Shown: positions 1-11,510 of the stretch, piece after piece
How the letters are laid out: each line of letters opens with the position of its first letter
Position numbering within the stretch: position 1 is the first letter of the stretch
Assembly: GCA_946894095.1 (NCBI GenBank)
Contig: OX335647.2
Coordinates: 12,232,001-12,296,000 of the forward strand
Direction: 5' to 3'
Length of the DNA stretch: 64,000 nucleotides
From: Incurvaria masculella
Lineage: Eukaryota; Arthropoda; Insecta; Lepidoptera; Incurvariidae
Position numbers and translations under genes: made by a program
Notes under the pieces: generated by a model
What the model was told of the DNA's origin: nothing
The model's database searches: none
What the model saw: only the letters and a program-made list of their open reading frames with translations

Positions 1-939
1 TTATCGCGCTGCCCCGAAACATGACATTCACTTAGCAGCGCCAAATTGTGCGGCTGTTCAGGGTTAACACATGTTATGCTATGACGAGCGCGCTGAGACA
101 AGCTATTTAAATAGTTGAGTGCCACATTAAATTAATATTAAGAGATGTGTTTTTATAAAAGAATATTTAGTCTATATTTCCATACATATTTACATCTTTA
201 TTTATTCTTGAAGTTATTTGTATTTTTTTGTTATTAGTTACGAACCCATCCGTCTGTAAAATATAATAAGTACAATTTTCAATTCAATTCATAATATACC
301 TTACGTATTATTTTGTTCAACATATTTTTTATTTACAAATATTATATTTATTTTGTATAAACTTGCTTGGTGAAAAGCTCTAAGTCATTATAAAATTGTT
401 ATGGTCTAAATGCAGGTGTTCCTACTAATTATGAGCACCTGCATTTCGGCAGTAATTTATATGGTAGTGTGACCAACAGCACTGAATAAATAACTAACGT
501 AACAGAAGCGAAACTTATGAGTGTATTTCTATGCGTGTGCTATCGGCTATGTGTGCGTGGTGCTGCGCCGACGGTGAATCTCACACAGACGAGGAGTGTC
601 GACGGCGTGCCAGCCTATTGTTTGATATATTATTTCAAAGAAGCGGCATTGGCAATTGATTTTAGGAATTTCAGCGAGCCAGTTTACGACTCTTTTCTTG
701 TGAGCTTTCAAAAGGGCCACAGCGGCATAGGTTTATATAATAGGTCGGGTCATAAAGGAAGTCCCAGAAGTAAAGAGACTTTAATCAAAATCAAAGTTGC
801 CACAGAAAAAGTTTTCACAGATAAAATAAATAATTGTCATGGTAACCATACTTAACTAATCTGTCAAAATAGGCCGGTTTAAAAACAGTCTTGCATTTTT
901 TTTAAATTAATGGAGCCGAACAAAAATTGTTTTCAAAGA
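1..939. other. AT-rich stretch without a recognised gene
   Basis: No gene is supported here. A 112-codon open frame at 517-855 (+) has no motif I recognise, no evident splice sites and runs straight into the transposase relic that follows, so it is not called. A small hairpin is visible at 408-446, with the arms aaatgcaggtg and cacctgcattt separated by about 17 bases. Confidence 0.5.
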
Positions 940-1640
940 TAGTTATTCAATACTATTTGATTCATGAGAAATATGAGATAGAGCGTCATATTATTGAAGA
1001 GGGCGCAAGAAGAATTAGTATGTACCGAATAATAAAACGTCACAAAGAAACGGAAGAGGCCGATTTTAAAAAGATTCCGTGAAGACTTAGTCTAGTATCT
1101 ACATGAAGAAATATAAGCCGAGTAAAAAAGGTTTTTGAACCGGCATCTACAAAATCGGTGAGAGTTGCAACGGATAAACTAAAAATTTCCAAGTCCAGTG
1201 TATACCTTGTTTGGCAACCTATGAACGAAAACAGTAATGTTTCCGAACCCTATTATTATACAGGGTATATGAACTCCCAGATTTACCTTAGAGAGTGCAT
1301 TATCATATTGCAATACCTTTCATAGACAAGCATTATTGGTGAGTAGGTGTTTTGTTTTGGACCGATTAGGCTTCACGCCATTACGAGTTTAAGTTACTCA
1401 GTATTTACAGACTGCGGGTGTAGAGTTCTCAACTAGACAAAAAATGCCCCAATTTTTCTTCAAGCTCGACTTATTGAATTTTTTTAGGACCTGTGTAAAA
1501 GAGTACCTAAAGTACACAGATATACCTCAAACATTCTTATCTTTCAAAAAGGGATGGACTAGGTTGGCCAAAAAAAATTTCATCTTTCCGCGCAGAGTGC
1601 TAAGCTTAATTTGGCGTAAATATTCTTGAGGTATCATTAG
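940..1640 (+). pseudogene. Tc1/mariner-superfamily transposase relic
   Basis: Shifting + frames show remnants of a DDE transposase in the right order. An N-terminal stretch reads like EIERHIIEEGARRISMYRI (about 976-1032). A helix-turn-helix piece reads RVATDKLKISKSSVYLVW (about 1162-1215). A middle piece contains MNSQIYLRECI (about 1268-1300), and the C-terminal part carries a degraded catalytic-region signature (FWTD..SRHY near 1357, then KNAPIFLQARLIEFF near 1440-1485). The frame breaks several times and contains stops, so the protein cannot be made. The order and spacing match Tc1/mariner-type transposases known from many arthropods; the subfamily is not certain. I found no terminal repeats around it, so it is an old, worn copy. 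Confidence 0.6.
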
Positions 1641-1705
1641 TTTTATTGCTGCCGGCAAACAACTGCGAAAGGAGAAGACTTTGTGTGAAGGTGGCCATCT
1701 ATTAT

Positions 1706-1730
1706 GAAGTAATTATTAGTATTATCTTTG
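1706..1730 (-). repeat. Copy of a 25-bp dispersed motif
   Basis: This is the reverse complement of the A/T-rich motif also found at 5968-5993 and 10777-10802. It probably marks the end of a dispersed element. The rest of 1640-2016 holds nothing else I recognise. Confidence 0.5.
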
Positions 1731-2016
1731 GTGGGAACGATGAAACCACCCGTCTCATGCAGGTGTTTACCACAATCCGTACCCAGCGCAAGTAACTCGG
1801 CCGTGATGCTAGTGCCAAAACAGGTTGCGGGTGGCGGCGGCTAGTCATATCCGCTATAGCCTCTTATATCATTTAATATACCTGACTTCAATATTTTTAA
1901 ATTGGTTTAAGTATAACATAAAAGTCATTACTTTAACATATTATGTCAAGTAAAGAAACATATTTATGCTATTCTAATAATAGTATTCATAACTATAGCA
2001 TGAAACTATGTTTGAA

Positions 2017-2181
2017 GCGGCAATGATTTTTTTTCCGTGTTTCCCATCCAGTTCAGTGTAGGCGTGAGGGAAGGTTCTGGGTTGGCACCTAATTCTTTCG
2101 AAAATGTGGTGTATTGGGCTAATATCATAACGGCAGTTGTGTGTTATTAGCCATCCTAGTCAGGTTGCATAAAAAAAACTG
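2017..2181 (+). repeat. SINE family A, 3' part
   Basis: This matches the body of the tRNA-derived SINE seen best at 21485-21912: 'gcggcaatga', 'ccatccagttcagtgta', 'ggcacctaattc', 'gtggtgtattgggctaatat', and a tail 'ggttgcataaaaaaa'. The tRNA-like head is missing, so it is 5'-truncated. Confidence 0.65.
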
Positions 2182-2342
2182 GGAGGAGCGAATGGGTAAC
2201 GAAAGAATGACGAAACAAATTTACATAGCAGAAGAATCCATGATAAAATCCAAAACTGTAGATTGTTATAAATATTCTAAACATTTTATACTAAATTTAA
2301 AACACATTGGAAAAATAAAGGATTAAGAACAAAAACAATTTT

Positions 2343-2625
2343 TAGGATTCCGTACCCAAAGGGTGAAAACGGAACCCTATTACTAAGCCTCCGCTGTCCG
2401 TCCGTCTGTCACAGGGCTGTTTCTCATGAACCGTAACAGATAGGAAGCTGATATTTTCACAGATTATGTATTTATTTTGCCGCTATAACAACAAATAGGT
2501 AAATTTATAAAATAATAAAAATTAAAGGAGCCATACAAAAAACTGTTTTGGTTTTGCGGTAAAACTTGTACGATGGTACGGAACCCTTCGTGTTCGAGTC
2601 CGACTCGCACTTGGCCGGTTTTTTT
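2343..2625 (+). repeat. MITE-like family B, near full length
   Basis: This copy runs from 'taggattccgtacccaaagg' to 'ggccggttttttt'. It carries subterminal inverted repeats (ttccgtac near the start, gtacggaaccc near the end), a short tccg repeat, and an internal 'catgaaccgtaa'. The same layout recurs at 18781, 28392, 34075, 54391 and 59078. It has no coding capacity. Confidence 0.75.
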
Positions 2626-2778
2626 AGTTTGTTGGCGTTAAAAAAAAACATTAAAACCTTTAACAAATATGTTAATAATTAAATTACTATTACTGCATAC
2701 ATTATTTCCAAACATCCAAATGTTTCCTTTTGACGACTTTATTGACTTAAAATATGACTTTTATAAAATCCCCTTTTC

Positions 2779-2842
2779 TAATTAGGTGGTAGGGTTAAGC
2801 CCATCCCGGTCGATACCATAGCATTGGATGAAAAGATGGAAA
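2779..2842 (+). repeat. SINE family A fragment
   Basis: This is a short piece of the SINE body (taggtggtagggttaagccc, then accatagcattggatgaa). The surrounding 2843-3889 shows no gene or repeat that I recognise. Confidence 0.55.
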
Positions 2843-3889
2843 TCATTTCTACCCATAGATACCTCCGGGGAATTGGCAGAATAAATCATTGGGTAAAATT
2901 ATAAACAAAATCTACTTAAATTTTATTTCGGTCATTAAAAATGAATCCGAGTCTTTTTATCTTGAGGCGGACCGGACTAGCATTTCCTAAATATTTTCGT
3001 TTGTTGCTCATTGTTTATGTTGAACGCTGAAAAAAAATGTCAGTCGTGACTGCCGCCTCTATCACAGAATGCCTCTACTGTGCTCTATATTTGTTTCATA
3101 CAAAAAATATGCAACAAAGATAACTTGATTCTTACTTACTAAATAAGAAGAATACAGGTAAATCAAGGTATTCCCAAAAGGATAAGTTCGTAAGATGTGT
3201 ATTTTTAGAGTTATTTGAACAAATATCACCGCAAAAACTGAGAGAATAACTAGCACAGAAACCACGTGCGTAGAGCCCAACGTCAGGGGCGGTACTAGTC
3301 GGCAGAGATCAGAAAACAAACGATAAAGGCGAGCTCTGTACACACTGTATTTGCGTTAGGGTTCATTATTGAATGCGCGTCAGAATCGATTTTGCTGCTT
3401 GATGGCGAGCGCGAGGAAGCAAAATATTGTTTTCGATTTATAAAATCTATTTTTCGCCATTTCATAATTTTTTGACGGTTATTCACAAGATAAATATGCA
3501 ATCTTGTACTTTAAAAAAGAAAATTGTATAAATCATGAATAATTTCCAAGCGCTGGAACAAAAACCTAGTAAATGGGCGTCTGCAAACTTATTTTTTTTT
3601 GAAGAGTATAAGCATCGCATTAGGCCCGTTTGACGGTCATACACTAGATAATAGTCCAAACTTTGATATTTAATTTTTTTTACTGGTATTTATTCTTAAC
3701 CGGCTCTGAAATGACCATTGAAATAACACCAAAATATCGTAACGTTAGCGTCAACGGGCCTCTTAACCATAAAAAAGGGCTTACCTCCACTTAACAATCT
3801 GTAAATGCATCCTTTCTTTAACAAAAACTAGAGAATTCATAAAAATTTCACAAAAAACTTTTGAGAAGAAGAACGACTTGAGTAGTCTC

Positions 3890-4010
3890 ACCGGGCAGAT
3901 ATGTTCCATCTCCCTCTAACTTGCGGTAGTGGTACTTGAGTTGACGTCTCACTCCCACACTTTGTTTGTCTTGTAAGCACAGCGCGCTATGCTAGGCTTA
4001 CTTTCTGTTT
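3890..4010 (+). repeat. Dispersed repeat, terminal segment
   Basis: It shares an extended similarity with 32118-32244: 'atgttccatc', 'cggtagtg', 'ctcactcccacac', 'ttgtaagc', 'gctatgctagg'. At 32244 the same segment ends exactly at a 9-bp direct repeat, so this is likely one end of a mobile element. The following 4011-4617 holds nothing I recognise. Confidence 0.5.
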
Positions 4011-4617
4011 GAGTCGCTACCGGATGAATACGAGTTACTTAACTGGTCTCTTGGTCGGTGCAGACCAAAATGCGGTACGAACCACTCATGTATTATGTAT
4101 ACATCCAGACTAAAGATTATTATGGAGTCTGAACTGTGAGAGTTCAAAGCAAAACAAATAGACTTTCAAATCGCTGTCTTCGCAATTAAACGTTAAGTCC
4201 TTTCAAGTAGCAGAACTTAATTAATGATCGTCTCAAGAGGAGGACTAGCTTGGCGGAGTGAGCCCTTTAACAGTCTGTTTTGTGACTTTAATGTTGAATT
4301 ATCTACTAATTTATAGGAAATATTTTTCCAATATAATATTTTCATATTCGAATATAACATTACCCATCTTAAAAAAGTTGAAATTATCAAAATTACCTAC
4401 ATTATTTGATAAAAAGAATAATTTCCTTAGGTTTAATTTAGAATGTTGTTAACATTAAGTTAAAATAAAAAAATCCCGAAAAATACTTATGGACGACGGC
4501 GTACAGCTACAACACGTCAGTCAAGGTCGAAAGAGAGTGATTTAATACACAAAACTGATCATTTTTGTTCACTACTTAGATTTAAAAACAAACATGGACG
4601 AAAGACTTCCTTACTTA

Positions 4618-4848
4618 CTAGGTGGTAGGGTTTATCCCGCCCGGGTAGTTACCATCGCATTGGATGAACGATGGTCAAAGCGGCAATGAAAATTGTCCGT
4701 GTTTTCCATCCAGTTTAATGTAGCCGTGCAATATAAGGAAGGTCCTGGCATGGCACCTAGTTCCCATGTGGTGTGTTGGGCTAATACCATGACAGAACTT
4801 GAGGTATTAGCCATCCATGTCCAGTCACATAAAAAAAAATGAAGAAAA
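4618..4848 (+). repeat. SINE family A, body complete
   Basis: It is a good copy of the SINE body from 'ctaggtggtagggttta' to 'ccatgtccagtcacataaaa'. It includes 'ccatcgcattggatgaacga', 'gcggcaatga' and 'cctggcatggcacctag'. The open frame on the opposite strand (4632-4883) is an accident of the repeat. Confidence 0.75.
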
Positions 4849-5059
4849 TGTGGTGACATGGATGAAAGAAAGCAAATATCCACAAATCAACTGCTTGAAA
4901 GTGTCCGGACGATCGAGATTACTAGATTGGGTCACTGTTTCCACTTTATGTTAAAAAGCTAGGTATATTTTCCGTCTGTATTTCAGAATCCAAGCAGAAT
5001 TCCAAAACATATTAATTTCGTCTAAACTGAGAAATTGAATTCCATTGAACGATACGGGC

Positions 5060-5993
5060 CTAAATATTGTGGTTGAATTTATTCGTGAATTTGACATGGA
5101 TTCGCTCGCCCGAGCCGGGACAAGCCCCAAGGGTGGCAATTGGGAGTGTCAGATTTACGAGGACACGGGACTCCCGGTGGGCGCGGCGGGAAATGGGGCG
5201 AGCAGTGAGTAGCTCAAGGGGTAGATATACTCCGTTGAATGGGGCATTTGAGACATGCATGAATTCGCCCGTCCATGAAATCTTCAGAATGTGTACAAAT
5301 ACAGGTTTTAAAAATGGATGACTCAGAATCCAAGATTTTTTTTTTCCCGGAACTTAGGTATTTTGGCCAAAAACACAAAATATGCGGTATCATTTGCTGC
5401 AAAAATGGCCCGCCAAATTTCTTTTCAATGTCTAATAAAATGGGTTAATAGGTATATATGTGTTCAGGAATCCAACAATTTTTTTACACAAAAGCGAGTT
5501 ATTTTAAAAAAATACACAGTTTTCGCTCTCATAAAATCGGCAAAATTGGCCAGCCCAATCTGTCGTCACACAATGTTTTTTAATTCTAATCAGATCGATA
5601 ATTTCAAAGAATCCAACAAAATAGTTACTGGCAACACATATATTTTGCAAATGCCCAAATAAAGTGAACAGCATAATTGGCCCGCGCACTTTTTGAAATA
5701 TAATGACAATAAAAGATATAATCGAAGATACTTTTAACAGAATCCAACAAAAAAGTTACACGCCCGTCAGTTTTGCAGCGTTTAACGCAACTTTGAATTT
5801 CGCGCTAAAACGGCAAGATGAGCGCGGTTGGTAGGCTGAGGCAGGCCGAAGCGGGACGGCAGCGGCGGCTGCCGTCCCGCAATGTGTGATTGCGTAAGTG
5901 TGCGTGTGCGCCGACCTTTGCTCGAGGAAACGAAACGCTCGAGGCGCGGGGCTTTGGAGTGTGGTGGCAAAGATAATACTAATAATTACTTCG
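5060..5993 (+). repeat. Repeat C, forward copy
   Basis: A long dispersed element whose inverted counterpart lies at 10777-11510. It contains a subrepeat: the word (a/g)gaatccaa recurs near 5328, 5467, 5608 and 5741, about 133-141 bp apart, each followed by a T/A run and a 'tggcc' or 'ggcccg' word. The right part is GC-rich (gcagcggcggctgccgtccc) and ends at a 25-bp motif at 5968-5993. Small open frames here are on both strands and look accidental. Both limits are approximate. Confidence 0.65.
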
Positions 5994-6154
5994 GTGGTGC
6001 ATAATCGAATGTACCTAAAGCGAGCGCTTAGTTGGGAGCTGGCGAGCATTTCGGATGATTTTGGTAAATAAATTGGTCATGTACGTGCATAACTCGTGTA
6101 TGTTTCTATGGCAAGTGACACATCTTTATAACCGGCTCGACTCGTAGATTCTAG

Positions 6155-6282
6155 CAGTTGTATTCAGAGTGAACTGTAATAATTTTATACGGATTATCAC
6201 TGGACTAACCATGCAAAATAATACATAGGACGGATATAATCCGAGTCGTCAAGTTAGACCGCCCACTCTGAATACTACTTTT
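6155..6282. repeat. Palindromic MITE family D
   Basis: It is bounded by inverted words gtattcagag (left) and ctctgaatac (right). A related element at 42140-42290 has the same ends, preceded in both cases by 'ttctagcagt'. No coding capacity. Confidence 0.55.
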
Positions 6283-6283
6283 T

Positions 6284-6430
6284 TAGGGTTCTGTACCCAA
6301 AGGATGCCAACGGAACCCTATTACTAAGCCTCCGCTCTCCGTCCGTCCATCCGTCCGTCTGTCACAGGGCTCTATCTTATGAACCGTAATAAGTAGGAAG
6401 GTGAAATTTTCACAGAGTATGTATGTATTT
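6284..6430 (+). repeat. MITE-like family B, head only
   Basis: The 5' half of family B is clear ('gggttctgtacccaaagga', 'ggaaccctattactaagcct', a tccg run, 'cacagggctc', 'gaaccgtaata'). Instead of the usual 3' half, a 2.3-kb array follows, and the family B tail (tacggaacccttcgtg through ggccggttttt) occurs three times within that array, at 7108, 7731 and 8378. Confidence 0.7.
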
Positions 6431-6614
6431 TATTTATTTATTACTTTTTAATATGTTGTTATATGATTAAAAAAGTTAATAAAATTGTATACCCACCGGA
6501 TTTTTCTTTGAATTAAAAAAAATAAGTGAATTTTATGTTTCCTTCATATTGACTTTGATGTGGCTAGAGAAAATTGATAATAAATTCAACTTATCAGTAT
6601 ATTCACTCCATTAG

Positions 6615-8884
6615 CATGAAAAAAGATCGTCGGTGTATAAAGTATCGGTGAAAATGCGTCTTAACAATGTTTTAAATTTTAAATGTATGCAAATAAAAAT
6701 ACGTCCATCTTTTTTCGCTTATGGAGTCTTTGACTTGCTATCTCTAATGGGAAATACCTTATTTAAATCTATACATACGGTACATACATTTGCATCGGTA
6801 TAAATGCCTCTTTCTTTAAAATTCCTTTAAAAAACTTTGAAAATTTTAAATGTGTGAAAATATAAATACCGTTGATCTTTATTTGCTCATGGAGTCTTCA
6901 ACCTATTATTTTGAATGGTGAAAACTTTATTAAAATCTGACCATTAATTTCCGAGATATTCGCATGTGAATACTGTCGAAACAGTACATTTTCCATACAT
7001 TTAAAACTTAAAACAATTTTTAAGAGGCTTGTTCACTCTGGTTCAATATGGAATTAAAAAATAGTCAAAATTACGTACAAATTGTTTTTGTGTTTTGCCT
7101 TGTAAGACGGTACGGAACCCTTCGTGCGCGAGTCAGACTCGCACATGGCCGGTTTTTCATGCTCATGGAGTCGTTGACGTGTTATTTAAAATGATGAAAA
7201 CATCATTAAAATCTGACGACTAATTTACGATAAATTCGCATTTGAATGCGCTCAAAACAGTACATTTTCAATACCTTAACATTTAAAACATTGTTAAAGG
7301 CATTTGTACCAATCTAACGTTTTCTATTTTCGTAATAGAACACATTTTTCATGTTTTTTTTTCGGTGAAAACGCCTTTTAAAAATTGTTTTAAGTTTTAA
7401 ATGTATTGAAAATGTACTGTTTCGACAGTATTCACATGCGAATATCTCAGAAATTAATGGTCAGATTTAAATAAAGTTTTCACCATTCAAAATAACAGGT
7501 TGAAGACGCCATGAGCAAACAAATAACATATTTAAAATTTTCAAAATGTTTTGAAGGAATTTTAAAGAAAGAGGCATTTATACCGATACAAATGTATGTA
7601 CCGTATATACTGATTTCAATGAGGTTTTCACCATGAGAGATAGCACGTCAAAGACTCTATAAGCAAAAAATATGGAATTAAAAATAGTCAAAATTACACA
7701 CAAAACTTTTTTGTGTTATGTCTTGTACCACGGTACGGAACCCTTCGTGTGCGAGTCAGATTCGCACATGGCCTGTTTTTCATGCTCATGAAGTCGTTGA
7801 CGTGTTATTTCAAATGATGAAAACATCATTAAAATCTGACAACTAATTTACGAGATATTCGCATTTAAATGCGCTCAAAACAGTATATTTTCGATACTTT
7901 TAAATTAAAAATATTGTTAAGGGCATTTTCACCGTTCCAACATTATCTATATTTGATATAGAACGCATTTTTCATGTTTTATTTAGATCGGTGAAAATTC
8001 CTTTCAAAAATTGTTTTAAATTTTAAATGTATGGAAAATGTACTGTTTCGACAGTATTCACATGCGAATATCTCGAAAATTAATGGTCAGATTTAAATAA
8101 AGTTTTCACCATTCAAAGTAATAGGTTGAAGACTCCATGAGCAAACAAAGATCAACGGTATTTATATTTTCACACATTTAAAATTTTCAAAGGTTTTTAA
8201 ACGAATTTTAAAGAAAGAGGCATTTATACCGATGCAAATGTATGTACCGTATTTACAGATTTAAATGACGTTTTCACCATTAGAGATAGCACGTCAAAGA
8301 CTCCAGAAGCAAAATATATGGAATTAAAAAATAGTCAAGATTACATGCAAAAATTGTTTGTGTTATGTCTTGTTCGACGGTACGGAACCCTTCGTGTGCG
8401 AGTCAGACTCGCACATGGCCGGTTTTTCATGCTCATGGAGTCGTTGACGTGTTATTTAAAATGATCAAAACTTCATTAAAATCTGACGACTAATTTACGA
8501 GACATTCGCATTTGAATGCACTCAAAACAGTAAATTTTCAATACCTTTACATTTAAAACATTGTTAAAGGCATTTTACCGATCCAACGTTATCTATATTC
8601 GATATAGACCACATTTTTCATGTTTTTTTTAGATCGGTGAAAATGCCTTTAAAAAATTGTTTTAAGTTTTAAATGTATGGAAAATTTACTGTTTCGACAG
8701 TATTCACATGCGAATATCTCGGAAATTAATGGTCAGATTTAAATGAGATTTTCACCATTAAAGAAAGCACGCCATAAACAAAAAAGATGGACGGTATATA
8801 TATTTTCATGCATTTAAAATTTAAAAAAAATGTTTTGAGACATTTTCACCGGTACTTTATACACCGACGATCTTTTTTCATGCT
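6615..8884. repeat. Palindrome-bounded higher-order repeat array
   Basis: A 2.27-kb array. The outermost ends are inverted copies of about 41 bases, starting with tgaaaaaagatcgtcggtgt at 6618 and mirrored near 8845-8884. Inside, a block of 620-650 bp recurs: the word cggtacggaacccttcgtg is at 7108, 7731 and 8378 (steps of 623 and 647). Within each block, diverged subunits alternate in orientation: 'catggagtc..ttgacgtgttatt..aaaatctgac' in one direction and 'gtcagattta..gttttcaccatt..agactccat' in the other. No reading frame of note. Confidence 0.75.
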
Positions 8885-9335
8885 TATGGAGTCTTTAACG
8901 TGTTATTTGAATTGATGAAACTTCACTAAAATCTGATGAGTAATTAACTAGATATTCGCATTTGAATACGCTCGAAACAGTAAATTTTCCATACTTTTAA
9001 ATGTATGGTCAGTATTATATGACCGGTGCAAGCGAATTGCGGGGTATTTTACAGGCGTGCTCGGGTCTAGCGCTTTCGGCTCCTATTTGCCCTGAGGCCC
9101 AGGCAAAATATAATTCAATAAGTAAATATACTTTTTCGTACTAAGCTAGTGCGGCACTGAATCCAAGAACGTGATATATCACGTTCTTCATTCATGAATG
9201 TATGTATAATCCACCGTGAATCAATTTGTGAATTATAAATATGCAGTTTATCTAATTTCAGTGATTTATCTTCGCGGAATTATCTTGCATAAAAATAAAA
9301 TAACTAAAATTGTATTCAACCTTTACCAAAGTATA

Positions 9336-10614
9336 GGTTGGGGAAAAAGTTTCTTCGCATTTTTTAAGAAAATTCAAAACATTTTTTAATATGGTTTATT
9401 TACATTTAACTAAAGTATGTAGGTACCATTTTGTTCGATAACTTTTTGCCATCTTGTAGGTAGGGACATGATCCCATTGCTATAGAAATATTGGGACTTC
9501 TGATCAATATACCGCGACAAGTGGTTTTGGCAGTCCTCTCGTGATGTTAACCTGACACTGCCTAAAGAATTCTGAAGAGACCTAAACAGGTGGAAATCTG
9601 AAGGTGCAAGGTCAGGACTATACGGCGGATGCATTAACACCTCCCAGCCAAACTCTCTTAGTTTTTGCTGAGTGGCTAAAGATGTGTGAGGTCTAGCGTT
9701 ATCATGATGAAAAACCACACCCCTTCTGTTGATTAATTCCGGCCGCTTTCTCTCAACTTCTTGCTTTAATCTCATCAGTTGTTCGCAGTAGAGTTCAGAA
9801 TCGATGGTCCTGCCTGGTGGTAACAGCTCATAATGAATAATGCCCTTCCAATCCCACCACACACACAGCAACACCTTGTTGCGAGTTAACCCGGGTTTCG
9901 CCACAGTCTGTGAAGCTTGACCGGCCTTTGACCACGACCTTTTTCGCACGTTCTTGTCGTACGTGATGCACTTTTCATCACCAGTTATCAGCTTCTTCAA
10001 AAATGGTTCGGTTTCATTACGTCGTAATAAAGAATCACAAATGAGTACACGGTTCATTAGGTTTCTTTCAGTGAGCTCGTGAGGTACCCAAATATGGAGC
10101 TTTTTTGTGTACCCAGTTTTTTTCAAATGCGCCAAAACTGTTTTGTGGTCAATTCCTAGTTCTTCAGCTACGTCGTAACTACTGATATGCCGATCTTGCT
10201 CCACTTTTTCAAAAATGGCATCCATTTTATCCGTAATAGGGCGACCAGAGCGACGTGCATCTTTGACATCAAAATTTCCGGATTGAAAACGCTTAAACCA
10301 AATTTGTGCTACTCTCACAGACACTGCACTAGGTCCATAAACATCGCAAATTTTTTTCGCGGCTTGCGTTGAATTTTTACCTTTTTTGTAGTAAAATTTT
10401 AAAATGTATCGAATTTCTTCATTAGATTCACTCATTTTGACAGTACGAAAAACAAATGAGAATCACACATTTTCCTAATTTGAATTTGGAATTATGTTCT
10501 TTAAAATTTAAACTTTCAATGATACCAAAACCAGCCAGATACAAATAGTATAGCCAAAGAGATTTTATTACAAGTTCATACATACTATAATGCGAAAAGA
10601 CTTTTTCCCCGACC
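9336..10614 (-). mobile_element. Full-length mariner element, copy 1
   Basis: A 1279-bp element flanked by TA (9334-9335 and 10615-10616), the mariner target duplication. Terminal inverted repeats are about 28 bp: ggttggggaaaaagtttctt at one end, and the complement of ggtcggggaaaaagtctttt at the other, so they differ at a few bases. It encodes one intact transposase on the - strand. A second copy, in opposite orientation and 8 bp shorter, lies at 44177-45447. High identity between the copies points to recent activity. Confidence 0.92.
9410..10435 (-). CDS. Mariner transposase (intact reading frame)
   Basis: A 341-residue protein, a usual length for mariner. The N-terminal half has paired helix-turn-helix regions for binding the terminal repeats, with a GRPI linker near residue 66. 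WVPHEL (about residues 116-121) is the family's diagnostic motif. The catalytic DDE/D triad is present: TGDEK (about 148-152), HHDNARPH (about 242-249) and YSPDLAPSD (about 270-278), with exactly 34 residues between the last two aspartates (DD34D). Overall wording is closest to the cecropia-type mariners (the group that includes human Hsmar1), from family knowledge. The residue after GDEK is Cys, whereas copy 2 and relatives have Trp. Start chosen at MSESNEE because copy 2 begins identically. It acts in the nucleus by cut and paste at TA sites. Confidence 0.92.
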   Translation of the reverse strand: MSESNEEIRYILKFYYKKGKNSTQAAKKICDVYGPSAVSVRVAQIWFKRFQSGNFDVKDARRSGRPITDKMDAIFEKVEQDRHISSYDVAEELGIDHKTVLAHLKKTGYTKKLHIWVPHELTERNLMNRVLICDSLLRRNETEPFLKKLITGDEKCITYDKNVRKRSWSKAGQASQTVAKPGLTRNKVLLCVWWDWKGIIHYELLPPGRTIDSELYCEQLMRLKQEVERKRPELINRRGVVFHHDNARPHTSLATQQKLREFGWEVLMHPPYSPDLAPSDFHLFRSLQNSLGSVRLTSREDCQNHLSRYIDQKSQYFYSNGIMSLPTRWQKVIEQNGTYIL

Positions 10615-10776
10615 TATTATTTTACTCATTTACATGTGTATATTCGACGATCGATCGAAGAATAATACCTTTATCAAATTGGCGAATTAATTAATTTAAA
10701 TTTCACATAACACTTTATAAACTCTTGTCCATTATGCAGGTACTACGCATGAAAACGAACTATACATAAGTATCAC

Positions 10777-11510
10777 CAAAGATAATACTAATAATTACTT
10801 CGTAATTGGTATCACTAACACAGGCTAAACCCTTTATTACCGCCGCCACCGTTCCCACGCCACCGCGCCGCCCAGCCTCCGCACCGCGCCGCCTACCACC
10901 CGCTTTCGCCAAGCTATTTTAGCGCGAAATTCAATGTTACGTTATACGCTGCAAAACTGACTGGCATGTAAATTTTTTGTTGGATTCTGTTAAAAGTATG
11001 TTCGTCTATATCATTTATTATCATTATAATTAAAAAAATGGGCGGGCAAATTATGCCGTTTACTTTATTTGGCCATTAGCAAAATATATGTGTTGCCAGT
11101 AACAAATTTGTTGGATTCGTTGAAATTAGATTTAAAAACCAATGTGTGACGACAGATTGGGCTGCCCAATTCTGCCGAGTTTATGAGAGCGAAAACTGTG
11201 TATTTAAAAAAAAATACTCGCTTTCGTGTAAAAAAAATGTTGGCTTCCTGAAAACATATATACCTATTAACCTATTTTGTTAGACATAGAAAAGATATTT
11301 GGCGGGCCATTTTTGCTGCAAATGATACCGAATATTTAGTGTTTTTGGCCAAAATACCTATGTTGCGGGAAAAAAAATTGTTGGATTCTGAGTCATTTAT
11401 TTTGAAAACCTATATTTGTACACATAACTGAAGATTTCATGGACGGACGATTTAGTGCTTTGGTAAGCCCCAAATTTTAGCTTCATTCATTGGCCTAATA
11501 AAATAAATAC
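10777..11510 (-). repeat. Repeat C, inverted copy
   Basis: It is the reverse complement of the element at 5060-5993, with the same 'gttggattctg' words about 130-142 bp apart (10980, 11110, 11240, 11382) and the same GC-rich end (accgccgccaccgttcccac). It starts at the 25-bp motif at 10777-10802. With the forward copy it encloses the array and mariner copy 1, giving an inverted-repeat block of about 6.4 kb. 11511-12058 has nothing I recognise. Confidence 0.65.

Noticed and set aside
517..855. 112-codon frame near the window start
   Set aside because: No similarity to a known family and no splice or promoter signs; kept only as a note on the spacer.
4632..4883. Open frame on the - strand with a hydrophobic start
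   Set aside because: It lies entirely in SINE family A.
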